Made by a program: the position numbers and the translations under genes
Part shown: piece by piece, positions 28,040 through 36,419 of the stretch
Numbering within the stretch: position 1 is the stretch's first letter
Layout of the letters: each line of letters begins with the position of its first letter
Notes under the pieces: model-generated
What the model saw: the letters and a program-made list of their open reading frames with translations, nothing else
What the model was told of the DNA's origin: nothing
Database searches by the model: none
Source: Psychrobacter sp. P11G3
GTDB taxonomy: Bacteria; Pseudomonadota; Gammaproteobacteria; Pseudomonadales; Moraxellaceae
DNA length: 64,000 nt
Reading direction: 5' to 3'
NCBI RefSeq assembly: GCF_001435845.1
Contig: NZ_CM003596.1
Span: forward strand, 2,713,298 to 2,777,297

Positions 28040-28212
28040 ACATATCCTCAAGAAATATAGCAAAAAATTCGTTTTGGTTAAGTAGCCTCAATTATTTTGA
28101 TAATCAAGCCATGTTACAGCAGGCTATCTTAGCCATGCACATTGACTCTCAGTGCGCACGATAAGACGTTTAATATTGCATTGATAGCAAACACTGACAA
28201 ATTATAGTGTTA

Positions 28213-28230
28213 TTGATAATCATTATCAAT
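28213..28230. promoter_or_regulatory. Fur box upstream of the imelysin operon
   Basis: TTGATAATCATTATCAAT is a perfect 18-bp palindrome that matches the core of the Fur consensus GATAATGATAATCATTATC (GATAAT-C-ATTATC). Its position upstream of an iron-uptake operon supports iron-dependent repression by Fur. Confidence 0.85.
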
Positions 28231-28290
28231 ATTTAATTTAATATTAACTATATCTATCAATCATCACTGTTTTATTCAAACTGAAAATAC

Positions 28291-28323
28291 AAAAAAAGAG
28301 CCAGCATATTGCTGACTCTTTTT
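28291..28323 (-). terminator. Terminator downstream of the OmpA-like gene
   Basis: AAAAAGAG-CCAGCA-TAT-TGCTG-ACTCTTTTT forms a stem with one C-A mismatch, flanked by A7 and T5, about 75 bp after the stop codon on the minus strand. Confidence 0.7.
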
Positions 28324-28394
28324 GAAATATATGTGCTCAAATATCTAGCACATACTTAATAGCTATATAGCTATTTATTAGTTATAACTATTTA

Positions 28395-29051
28395 TTAGTT
28401 TACGCTCTGTGGTGCGTTAACTGTTAGCTCAACACGGCGGTTTTGACCACGGCCATATTCAGTGTTGTTGTCTGCGATTGGACGTGACTCACCGTAAGCA
28501 ACAACATTTACACGGTTTGAAGCAACACCGCGAGCTGTTAAGTAGTTAGCAACTGAGTAAGCACGATCACGTGACAGACCCATGTTATAAGATGCTGAAC
28601 CTTTGCTATCAGTGTGACCAGCGATAGTAATTGTGTTTTGGTTATACTGGTTCATCGTTGAAGCAAGCTTATCAAGCGTTGGCTTGAATGATGAGCTAAG
28701 GGTTGCATCATCAAATGAAAACGTGATGCTACCTGGCATAACCAAATCAATGTTACCAGTGGTTGGGTTCTGCTCAACAGTTACGCCTGTGCCAGCCATT
28801 TGCTGCTCAAGTTGACGAGCTTGACGCTCCATGTAGTAACCAACGCCTGCACCTAGTGCTGCGCCGATAGCTGCATCACGACCAGTTTTGTCGCCGCCTG
28901 TTGCTTTTGAGATAGTTGCACCACCTGCTGCACCAACTAGACCACCTAGAGCAGCTTTGTTTAGACGCTGTTGTCCAGTGTTTGGATCTGTTGTACAACC
29001 ACTAAGTGCTAGACCTGATGCTACTGCTGCAATCATTAAAGTATTACGCAT
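28395..29051 (-). CDS. OmpA-family lipoprotein (YiaD-like)
   Basis: A 218-residue outer-membrane lipoprotein. The start at 29051 follows AGAGGAAATATT and opens a lipoprotein signal (GLALSGC, Cys about 19); a longer frame from 29102 would bury it. After the signal come glycine-zipper segments (GGLVGAAGGATISKATGG, AAIGAALGAGVGYYM), then an OmpA C-terminal peptidoglycan-binding domain. That domain has ITIAGHTDSKGSASYNMGLS, DRAYSVANYL and YGESRPIADNNTEYGRGQNRRVEL. The role is anchoring the outer membrane to peptidoglycan and envelope stability. Confidence 0.93.
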   Translation of the reverse strand: MRNTLMIAAVASGLALSGCTTDPNTGQQRLNKAALGGLVGAAGGATISKATGGDKTGRDAAIGAALGAGVGYYMERQARQLEQQMAGTGVTVEQNPTTGNIDLVMPGSITFSFDDATLSSSFKPTLDKLASTMNQYNQNTITIAGHTDSKGSASYNMGLSRDRAYSVANYLTARGVASNRVNVVAYGESRPIADNNTEYGRGQNRRVELTVNAPQSVN

Positions 29052-29429
29052 AATATTTCCTCTTAAGTTTAAAAAATCGTGCTTTTTATAAAGATTGTCC
29101 ATTAATCTTTTTTAAGTACTTATCTACATTCCCCATTATTATGGCAACTACAACCTATCTCTGTGTAATATTTTGTCATACCTCTGTATGAGAAGTGCAG
29201 GTTATATTTCAATGATTTTATAGGTCAAATCTTCGTGCCTTGCTACCACTAGTCACGTTTACAGCCGTACACTACAACATGTTTCTGCTAAAATTATATT
29301 GCTGAATTTGTCGGCTTTAAATAGTCATAATTTAAAGCTTTACGTTCATAATATTACTGACTTGATGACTAGGACAGATTCAGCGACATACGGCTTATTA
29401 TTAATCAGATAGACTGAAAAGGATTGAGC
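29052..29429. other. Divergent promoter region between ompA-like and acyltransferase genes
   Basis: About 380 bp, AT-rich, should carry promoters for both flanking genes. No ORF, repeat or structured RNA is recognised. Confidence 0.5.
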
Positions 29430-30383
29430 ATGCGATTGACATCTACCATTCGAAAAATGCATAAACGTTCGCCTAAACTAGGCAAAGCTATGTCGCTTGC
29501 AACAGCCACTGGTGTCATCGCCGCCAATAGCTTCGGTGGTAGTATTCCTTTATGGCTAATGGGCGTCGGTAAAGTCATTACTGGCGCCTCTATTGCAGAC
29601 AAAGCCGTCATCAAAATTGCTACTCACTGGATCAGCAGCAACAGTGCTTTGATCGACAATATGTTGCCTCGCAAAGATTGGCGTATCAACCTACCGGACG
29701 ATATTCATACTAATGGTAAATACCTGCTAGTAAGCAACCACCAATCATGGGTTGATACCAGCATCGTGCAGTATATTGGCGAAAAACGTTTGCCACTCAC
29801 GCGATTTTTTACCAAGTTTGAGCTGATCTACATCCCTATCGTTGGTCAAGCTTTTTACTTTTTAGATTTTCCAATGATGCGCCGACACTCAAAAGAAGCC
29901 ATCGCCAAAAACCCTGCGCTAAAAGGCAAAGACATCGAAGAAGCCAAACGTGCCTGCGCCCTACTAAAAGACAAACCTTTTACCTTATTAAATTATTTGG
30001 AAGGTACTCGTTTTACCAAAGCCAAACAAGCTCAGCAAAAATCGCCTTATACGCACTTATTAAAACCTCGTGCAGGCGGATTATCATTGGCTATCAGCGC
30101 GCTAGGTGAAGATATCGATGGCATATTAGACATGACCATCGTATACCCTGATGGTGTGCCAAGCTATGGGGATCTTTGGAAAGGTAATATCAAACGCTTG
30201 GGCGTTGACTTGCGCTACATCGACATACCAGATGCGTTGTTCGAAAGTATCAAACAAGGTGGCTACGAAAATGATGAAGACACAAAAGCTCAAATGTTCG
30301 ACTGGGTTGAACAGGTGTGGCGTCAAAAAGATGAACGCATCAGCACTATGTTGGCAGATTTTGAAACCAATCCTAAAACGTAA
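29430..30383 (+). CDS. 1-acyl-sn-glycerol-3-phosphate acyltransferase-like protein (YihG type)
   Basis: A 317-residue PlsC-domain acyltransferase. An N-terminal membrane segment (SFGGSIPLWLMGVGKVITGAS) is followed by motif I NHQSWVD (the HxxxxD catalytic pair), motif III NYLEGTRFTKAKQAQQ (EGTR) and LLKPRAGGLSLAISALG (motif IV, P). It probably acylates lysophosphatidic acid or a related lipid at the inner membrane. The ATG at 29430 was chosen since AAAAGGA precedes it, rather than the TTG two codons upstream. Relatives include E. coli YihG and OlsA-like enzymes. Confidence 0.88.
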   Translation: MRLTSTIRKMHKRSPKLGKAMSLATATGVIAANSFGGSIPLWLMGVGKVITGASIADKAVIKIATHWISSNSALIDNMLPRKDWRINLPDDIHTNGKYLLVSNHQSWVDTSIVQYIGEKRLPLTRFFTKFELIYIPIVGQAFYFLDFPMMRRHSKEAIAKNPALKGKDIEEAKRACALLKDKPFTLLNYLEGTRFTKAKQAQQKSPYTHLLKPRAGGLSLAISALGEDIDGILDMTIVYPDGVPSYGDLWKGNIKRLGVDLRYIDIPDALFESIKQGGYENDEDTKAQMFDWVEQVWRQKDERISTMLADFETNPKT

Positions 30384-30773
30384 AATGCCTAATGAGAATG
30401 CTCAGCAATACTAAATTGGCTGACCGTTAGACCTTATCAAATACCAAGCACAGTCTATGCAAGCGTACTAAGTACTAAATATCGATGTAACAAACGTTAA
30501 TGTAATAAGTATCGAGCACGAGATAAAAAGTTATAGGGCAATAAAGTTGCGGGTACAAATGTCACAATAGTCATATCTTACTTATGATGTTTACTGTTAA
30601 AACAGCCATGCATCATAAGTAAATTTTAATCAAAGATGGGTTGTTTTTTAGCCTTATTCATTGATAATGTGACTAATCATGAACTCATAGATTTTCGATG
30701 TCTACTTTGATAGTAAATGGTAGTAAATATCGAATTCTTACCCATTTTTTGTGCCATTTATTACTTATAAGGT
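30384..30773. other. Intergenic region upstream of the voltage-sensor-like gene
   Basis: About 390 bp of AT-rich sequence with no convincing ORF or terminator. It presumably contains the promoter for the following gene; CTTATAAGGT just before the start is a plausible ribosome site. Confidence 0.45.
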
Positions 30774-31871
30774 ATGACTGTGCCCACCTCTACTACTAGC
30801 TCGCCGTTAGCTACCGAATCTGTTTTGAGTCAGCCTCCTTATCCAATAAGTGATGAGCCACCAAAACCGAACCATCCAAAGCCGAGTCGCTTTAAGCTCA
30901 CTTACGATATTGTCATGATTATTGCCATCAGTATTGATCTGCTATTGATCAGTATCGATGCTATTTTGATGAGCAATTTTAGTAGTAATGCTGCAGAATG
31001 GCTAACCATCAGTGAAGCGCTCAATTGGTATCAGAACACTCTACATGATCCTCTACGCACTGCTGGAGGTTTTTTTACTATCTTTTTGGTCGTTGAGTTG
31101 CTATTGCGCTGGGCGATTGCCATCAAACAAAAAGTCTATTATCGCTGGTTCTTTTTCCCATTCGTTCATTGGTACGAAGTATTAGGCTGTTTTCCGCAGC
31201 TACGTGCTTTGCGACTGCTGCGAGCGGTCGTTATTGGACGACGTCTATATCAGCTTGGTTATCAAGTACTGCCGCAGACGTGGATCAACCGAATCAAGTT
31301 CTACATTGACCTGCTGTTAGAAGAGCTCTCCGATCGCGTTATTTTGACCGCGATACAGAACTTTCGACAAGAGCTAACCAGTTCAGACACGCATAAATCA
31401 TTCATTGAGTCGACGATTGCAAAAAATCGAAATGAGATTGAAGCGGCCGTATTATCCGTGCTGCGTACAGAGCTTGCACCAAAGCTGCAGGAACTGACTG
31501 CCTCATCAGGTGGCGGCAGTATATTGGCGAGCGAAATGGGCAATGCTATTGAAGAAGGATTGGCCAACACACCTGAATTGCGCCGCTATCTACGCATGAT
31601 ACCGATCGCGGGCAGTCTGATTGAATCACAGCTACATCACGTCGGGCACAATATCGGTGAAAACGTCGTAAATGCATTAAACAAGCGGCTTTTGGACCCT
31701 AAGCGCTTGGATATATTAATGATGGAAATTGCTAGCGTTATTGCTCAAATAGATACCAATAATACAGCGCTAGATACCTTAATTTCTAGTATCATTGATG
31801 ACAGTTTGACTGCGTTTGAAGCACAAGTAAAAGTGCAGCAATGGAAGCACCAAGATATGTTAAATCTATAG
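30774..31871 (+). CDS. Membrane protein with voltage-sensor-like module and unknown helical C-terminal domain
   Basis: A 365-residue protein not recognised as a named family. After a proline-rich cytoplasmic leader (1-40) come S1-like (about 45-67, with Asp55 and Asp62), S2-like (about 97-117, ending VVELLLRWAI with Glu108 and Arg112) and S3-like (about 125-141, HWYEVLGCFP) segments. An S4-like helix follows with Arg144, 147, 150, 156 and 157 (LRALRLLRAVVIGRR). This order and the three-residue Arg spacing resemble the voltage-sensor domain of Kv channels. No pore helix or selectivity filter follows; residues 165-365 are a soluble, helix-rich region. It lies 71 bp upstream of minC in the same direction. 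Function unknown; the voltage-sensor reading is my inference. Confidence 0.7.
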   Translation: MTVPTSTTSSPLATESVLSQPPYPISDEPPKPNHPKPSRFKLTYDIVMIIAISIDLLLISIDAILMSNFSSNAAEWLTISEALNWYQNTLHDPLRTAGGFFTIFLVVELLLRWAIAIKQKVYYRWFFFPFVHWYEVLGCFPQLRALRLLRAVVIGRRLYQLGYQVLPQTWINRIKFYIDLLLEELSDRVILTAIQNFRQELTSSDTHKSFIESTIAKNRNEIEAAVLSVLRTELAPKLQELTASSGGGSILASEMGNAIEEGLANTPELRRYLRMIPIAGSLIESQLHHVGHNIGENVVNALNKRLLDPKRLDILMMEIASVIAQIDTNNTALDTLISSIIDDSLTAFEAQVKVQQWKHQDMLNL

Positions 31872-31942
31872 TTTAGCTATCTAATAGCATGATGTAATAA
31901 GAGACATAATACCGTGACAGAATTATTTTTAAGGGTTTGTAT

Positions 31943-32767
31943 ATGACAGTTTCAGCTAACGATAACCAGACTGCACCAGCGCTAGCTTTCTACGGCAAGA
32001 TGCTGACGTTTTCACGCGTACAGTTTAGTACAAGCGATCTATCAGCTATAGAAGCTCAGCTAACTGAAACGCTCAGCAATAAATCGAGCAATATCCCTAT
32101 CCTTATTGATAGTGACGTTGAGCAGGATTTATCAGCACTAGTAGAGCTGTTATGGGCGTGGGGATTGCAGCCTATTGGGGTGGTGACAGGTATGCTTGAT
32201 GCGCAAGCACGTGAGCAGCGCTTAGCGATATTCCCAGCAGATGGTAAGCGTATTGAACGTATATTACCAAGTAAAAAAGCGCCTACTCCTACCCAACCAT
32301 CACCAGAAAATAACAATGCCGAAACCGTTAGTGCTAATAGCGTCGATGATACTTCTACTACGAGCGAACCTGCTACTGAAACGACACTATCTAGTATGCC
32401 CACCGAGACATTGGTAAGTACTCAGCATATTACTAGCTTAATCTATGATCAAATGCTGCGTTCAGGACAAAGCCTCAATCACGTTGGTGGCGACTTGATT
32501 TTGACCAGTAGTATCAATAGCGGCGCTGAAGCGATTACTGACAATAGCTTGCATGTATATGGCCGTGCACAAGGGCGTTTGGTGGCAGGCGCAACAGGGG
32601 ATAAAGATGCCCGTATATTCTGCCAAGTCTTTAATCCTTCATTGGTGTCGGTAGCAGGAACCTATTGCTTACGAGACAACTTACCTGAGCATGTCATCGA
32701 CAAGTCGGTGCAAGTGAAATTTGTAGAAGGCGAAGGCTTAGTATTTACTGTGATGGATGAAGCTTAA
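31943..32767 (+). CDS. minC: Septum site-determining protein MinC
   Basis: A 274-residue inhibitor of FtsZ ring assembly. The N-terminal MinC_N domain (FYGKMLTFSRVQFST, then GLQPIGVVTG) is joined by an acidic Ser/Thr/Asn-rich linker (about 110-155) to the C-terminal beta-helix domain (VRSGQ-like MLRSGQSLNHVGGDLILTSSINSGAEAI, HVYGRAQGRLVAGATGDKDARIFC). That domain binds MinD. The start ATG 31943 is preceded by AAGGG at seven bases; a TTG two codons upstream is not needed. The linker is longer than in E. coli MinC (231 aa). A 289-bp gap separates it from minD. Confidence 0.95.
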   Translation: MTVSANDNQTAPALAFYGKMLTFSRVQFSTSDLSAIEAQLTETLSNKSSNIPILIDSDVEQDLSALVELLWAWGLQPIGVVTGMLDAQAREQRLAIFPADGKRIERILPSKKAPTPTQPSPENNNAETVSANSVDDTSTTSEPATETTLSSMPTETLVSTQHITSLIYDQMLRSGQSLNHVGGDLILTSSINSGAEAITDNSLHVYGRAQGRLVAGATGDKDARIFCQVFNPSLVSVAGTYCLRDNLPEHVIDKSVQVKFVEGEGLVFTVMDEA

Positions 32768-33056
32768 GACGCCATTAAAAATAATACACCGTGAAGTGAC
32801 TTTATAGAAAACTAAGGTAGTTAAGCTGCTCTATTCGACAAGCCAAAAAGCATAGTTATAATCCTACTAATACCACGCAGAGAGGCTAATTGAGCGATAC
32901 ATAGGTTGTTTTTCTGCTTTAGTATCGAGCTGCTATAAATTTTTGTTTATTTATGCTAGGCTAGCTTCGAAGATAGTGTATATATGTTAGGTAAATAACA
33001 TGTAATTTTGCTATTTATATAAAAGATATCCCATTGATTCATAGGAGTGTGCCATT

Positions 33057-33869
33057 GTGGCGAAGATAGTTGTAATCACTTCAGGTAAAGGCGGTGTGGG
33101 TAAAACCACGACAAGTGCTTCTTTTGCCGCTGGTTTGGCGTTACGTGGCTATAAAACAGTTGTTATCGACTTTGATGTAGGTCTACGTAATCTAGACTTA
33201 ATCATGGGTTGCGAAAACAGAATTGTTTATGACTTCGTTGATGTCATCACTGGAAACGCGCGCTTGTCGCAAGCACTTGTCAAAGACAAACAGCTTGAAA
33301 ACCTATATATTCTGCCCGCCAGTCAGACGCGTGATAAAGACGCATTGACAGACGAAGGGGTATCAGAAGTAATGGCTGAACTCTCTAAACAGTTTGACTA
33401 TATTATCTGTGACTCGCCTGCCGGTATCGAGCGCGGTGCACAGCTAGCGATGTATCATGCGGATGAAGCTATTATTGTCACTAACCCTGAGATCTCTTCA
33501 GTGCGTGACTCAGATAGAATCATCGGTATTCTGCAAAGTCAGACGAAAAAAGTAGAAGAGAACCAAGGGACTGTTCGCGAGCATTTGATTATCACTCGTT
33601 ATAATCCTGAACGTGCGGCTGCCAATGAGATGATGGATATTGATACTATCTCGAACGATATCCTAAAAGTTCCACTACTTGGTGTTGTTCCCGAGAGCCA
33701 TTCAGTGCTCGAAGCGTCCAACCATGGCGAACCAGTTATTCATTATACTGACTCTGTTGCTGGTCAATGTTATGAAGACATTGTCGCCCGTTTCTTGGGT
33801 GAAGAGCGTCCACTACGTCATATTGACGTGAAGAAAAAGAGTCTATTACAGCGCTGGTTTGGGGGATAA
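33057..33869 (+). CDS. minD: Septum site-determining ATPase MinD
   Basis: A 270-residue ParA/MinD-type ATPase that recruits MinC to the membrane and is driven off by MinE. The deviant Walker [10 protein letters not shown] is at residues 10-18, Walker B-like [10 protein letters not shown] near 120, and the C-terminal amphipathic membrane-targeting helix ([12 protein letters not shown]) is intact. Translation starts at GTG 33057 after ATAGGAG. Its TAA overlaps the minE ATG by one base, so the two are translationally coupled. Confidence 0.97.
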   Translation: MAKIVVITSGKGGVGKTTTSASFAAGLALRGYKTVVIDFDVGLRNLDLIMGCENRIVYDFVDVITGNARLSQALVKDKQLENLYILPASQTRDKDALTDEGVSEVMAELSKQFDYIICDSPAGIERGAQLAMYHADEAIIVTNPEISSVRDSDRIIGILQSQTKKVEENQGTVREHLIITRYNPERAAANEMMDIDTISNDILKVPLLGVVPESHSVLEASNHGEPVIHYTDSVAGQCYEDIVARFLGEERPLRHIDVKKKSLLQRWFGG

Positions 33870-34162
33870 TGATGACTAAGAAAAAAGGATTTTGGAGTAG
33901 CCTATTTGGTACTGATGACAACAGTAACGCAGGTAGCGCAAATTTAGCAACTGAGCGTTTAAAAGTTATCGTTGCTAGCGAAAACAGATTAAACAATCGC
34001 TTAACGGTTGATCGTATCGAAAAAATGAAACGTGAAATCTTAGAAGTTGTGAACAAATACGTTAACGGTGTGCAGATTGATGATGTCAATATTAACCATC
34101 GTTCTGAAGACAGCTTAGATGTGTTAGAGATGAATATTAATTTGCCTGAGCATAAGAAATAG
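33869..34162 (+). CDS. minE: Cell division topological specificity factor MinE
   Basis: A 97-residue MinE. The N-terminal membrane-targeting and anti-MinCD region reads [13 protein letters not shown]...[12 protein letters not shown], followed by the dimerisation domain [18 protein letters not shown] and [21 protein letters not shown]. Length fits the family (about 88-97). It overlaps minD by one base and ends at a terminator, closing the min operon. Confidence 0.97.
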   Translation: MMTKKKGFWSSLFGTDDNSNAGSANLATERLKVIVASENRLNNRLTVDRIEKMKREILEVVNKYVNGVQIDDVNINHRSEDSLDVLEMNINLPEHKK

Positions 34163-34194
34163 CGTTCTAATAGTACGTATTTCTATAATCGATA

Positions 34195-34233
34195 AAAAAA
34201 GCCCCAAGTTTGATACTTGGGGCTTTTTTTATC
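34195..34233. terminator. Bidirectional terminator between minE and cytochrome b561 genes
   Basis: AAAAAGCCCCAAGT-TTGAT-ACTTGGGGCTTTTT: perfect 14-bp stem with A7 and T7 flanks, between two convergent genes. Confidence 0.93.
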
Positions 34234-34242
34234 GATTATAGA

Positions 34243-34770
34243 TTATTTCATACGGGCAATAAGATTGTCTTTTTTGACAAACTGATGGTATAACGCGGCT
34301 GCTATATGCAAGACCGTAAAACCAATAATCATCGGCCAGATAATCTCAGTATGCAAGTTATTATAAAAACGAGCCAAGCTTCTATCTGGGGTCACGAATA
34401 CAGGGATCTGAAAGATACCAAAAATATCAACCGGTCGACCGCCATATACTGCCATCAGTAAGCCAACCATTGGCATAGCAATCAGTATGGCATAGAGAGC
34501 AAAATGTGACAGCTGAGATATGAGCATTTGCCATTTTGGCATGGCTAACGGTGGTGGTGCCTTAGTAAAAACGCGGTTGATAACTCGGGCAATCATCCAA
34601 AATAACAGGCTCACGCCGAACGCTTTATGATATCCAATAAACACATTGCTATCTAAATTCTCATATAGCAGTATCATTATCCATGTGGTTAACAGTAAGG
34701 CTGCACTAATCCAATGAAAAATACGGCTACTAACCGACCACTTTGATACATTCGAGTTGGCATTATTCAT
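34243..34770 (-). CDS. Cytochrome b561-family membrane protein
   Basis: A 175-residue four-helix membrane protein of the bacterial cytochrome b561 (YodB/CybB) group. Conserved features are an early SVSSRIFHWISAALLLTTW with the haem-ligand His, YHKAFGVSLLFWMIARVINR (His and the RxxxR pattern), and the C-terminal IGFTVLHIAAALYHQFVKKD with two His residues. It binds b haem and is thought to move electrons from quinol to acceptors, for example scavenging superoxide. Single-gene unit convergent with minE. Confidence 0.92.
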   Translation of the reverse strand: MNNANSNVSKWSVSSRIFHWISAALLLTTWIMILLYENLDSNVFIGYHKAFGVSLLFWMIARVINRVFTKAPPPLAMPKWQMLISQLSHFALYAILIAMPMVGLLMAVYGGRPVDIFGIFQIPVFVTPDRSLARFYNNLHTEIIWPMIIGFTVLHIAAALYHQFVKKDNLIARMK

Positions 34771-34908
34771 GAGTGACTCTACTACCTTTATCAGGAATTA
34801 TCTCTAATCAGTTTTATAAGCCAGCTAATGCTCTTCAAGAGATGAAGTCATTAACATTACTGGCTTACTATTTATAGAATGGAGAATACCTTAAATACAG
34901 GTGAGAAT

Positions 34909-35406
34909 CTAGCCATCTAAATCAATCAGGTGATGGGCAATTTTATCCAAATCTGGCACCAAATAGATTTCGTCATCAATCATCACTGTTTGATATAGAT
35001 AGGATGAGACGTCATTTTTATCAAAATACTCTTCCCTATCTTCGCCATTGGTAGTACTAAACTGTTCCGGTGTCTCTACATCTTTCACTTCAGAAATTCG
35101 TGCTTGCAGCTGACGCAAATTACCTGCCGTCTGTAAGGCAAATCGGTGATTAGTCGTATTACCTTCCAAAACAATCATTTTGTCTGGAGCTTGATCTTGC
35201 AGTAGCAAATTAAATACAGCCAAATTTTGTTGTTGCCAGTCGTATCTAGAAACCTGCTGCTGGGACTCATCCACACTCAAAATTAGGCTGCTTGGAATGA
35301 TCCAGTCCGGCTGGTTAACGGCTGGAACAATAGTGACGTCAAGCATACCGTTGTTGGTAGTCAACAGACTCACAGCCTCAAACGAATGTTTCAAAATTTG
35401 TGTCAT
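34909..35406 (-). CDS. chpC: CheW-like chemosensory protein ChpC
   Basis: A 165-residue protein, last gene of the Pil-Chp cluster. The sequence is divergent but has a CheW-like distribution of strands (GMLDVTIVPAVNQPDWIIPSSLILSV), and its C-terminal YQTVMIDDEIYLVPDLDKIAHHLI matches the end of ChpC and other CheW proteins. In P. aeruginosa ChpC links additional receptors to ChpA. It begins 18 bp after the chpB stop, so it belongs to the same transcript. Assignment relies on position plus modest similarity. Confidence 0.72.
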   Translation of the reverse strand: MTQILKHSFEAVSLLTTNNGMLDVTIVPAVNQPDWIIPSSLILSVDESQQQVSRYDWQQQNLAVFNLLLQDQAPDKMIVLEGNTTNHRFALQTAGNLRQLQARISEVKDVETPEQFSTTNGEDREEYFDKNDVSSYLYQTVMIDDEIYLVPDLDKIAHHLIDLDG

Positions 35407-35423
35407 ACGTCACTCGCAATAAG

Positions 35424-36419
35424 TTAATGTGAATGGCTATCTGCCCTTTCACCAATGTAATCGATTAGTTTTTTTGCTAAATCGGTAGGGCTACCAACAA
35501 AATTGCAATACCCTGAGTCAATGATAGCCTGAGGTTGACTTGGACATGCACTCAAACTCGGATCTTGTGCCCATAATTGACTATTATTATCTTGGATTAA
35601 GTCTAGATACTGAGAGCCATCATTACCCATACCTGAGAATATAATGTTAATAAGCTCGCTACCATGAACATCACTGGTATTTTTAAGCAACTGCCCGATT
35701 GCAGGCTTATATTCACCATGCCAATCTTGATCCAATAGTATCACGCGACCTGTTGAATCACAGACAACCTGCTTATCAATAGGTACTATCAGACACTCTC
35801 CTGCTCGTAGCCGCTGTGAAGAAGCAATAATCTTACAGCGCCAGTCATTATGACGATTAAGTATGCGCGGCAACGTACCAATCATAGCCTGATTAAAATG
35901 ATGTGCCAATAAAATACAAATTGGTAGTGTGGCTGGTACGTTATCTAAAAACTCTTTAACTGCACTAGGGCCACCCATAGAAGCACCCAAAAATACGACA
36001 TAATGCCAGTCAGTATCAGGACTCTTGTAAGCTGGAGCATCTACCAATATTGGCAAGTCAAGCAATTGGGCAAATTTACGCTTTAACTTACGTTGCCACT
36101 TTGCATATTCTTGGGATTCATTTAGATACGGTGCTTGACTGAAGCCAACCAGTACTGCTGCTGGTTTGGATGCCACCGTCGCTATTGCCACACTGTCATC
36201 ATAATCACTGTCTATCAACCAAATATCGATAGCTGAATTAGAAAGCTCACCTGTTTCCTGCCACTGTGCTCGTGACACACAGCCGACCAGCGTAAAGCCG
36301 AAACTACGTACCGTATCTGAAAAAGCCATGCGCTGGCGGTGATCTTCTGCCACCACCATCACTTTAATATCGTTTCTATTTTTTTTTCGCAGCGCTAAAA
36401 CACGTGCATTATCCTTCAT
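35424..36419 (-). CDS. chpB: CheB-type methylesterase ChpB with degenerate receiver
   Basis: A 331-residue methylesterase expected to demethylate PilJ and counter PilK. The C-terminal catalytic domain has the Ser of GASMGGPSAVKEFL (about residue 148), the His of ILLAHHFN and the Asp region of FSGMGNDGSQYL. The N-terminal 110 residues have receiver-like order (IKVMVVAEDHRQRMAF, then IDIWLIDSDYDD), but the usual Lys-Pro pair near the end is missing, so phosphorylation control is doubtful. Its ATG overlaps the chpA stop by 11 bp, implying translational coupling. Confidence 0.88.
   Translation of the reverse strand: MKDNARVLALRKKNRNDIKVMVVAEDHRQRMAFSDTVRSFGFTLVGCVSRAQWQETGELSNSAIDIWLIDSDYDDSVAIATVASKPAAVLVGFSQAPYLNESQEYAKWQRKLKRKFAQLLDLPILVDAPAYKSPDTDWHYVVFLGASMGGPSAVKEFLDNVPATLPICILLAHHFNQAMIGTLPRILNRHNDWRCKIIASSQRLRAGECLIVPIDKQVVCDSTGRVILLDQDWHGEYKPAIGQLLKNTSDVHGSELINIIFSGMGNDGSQYLDLIQDNNSQLWAQDPSLSACPSQPQAIIDSGYCNFVGSPTDLAKKLIDYIGERADSHSH

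Larger units (their letters stand above)
28040..28390. other. Control region of the imelysin operon
   Basis: About 350 bp between the imelysin gene and the OmpA-like gene. It contains a Fur box (28213-28230) and the OmpA-gene terminator (28291-28323). The 170 bp between the Fur box and the start codon is AT-rich and may be a long 5' leader; no riboswitch is recognised. Confidence 0.55.
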
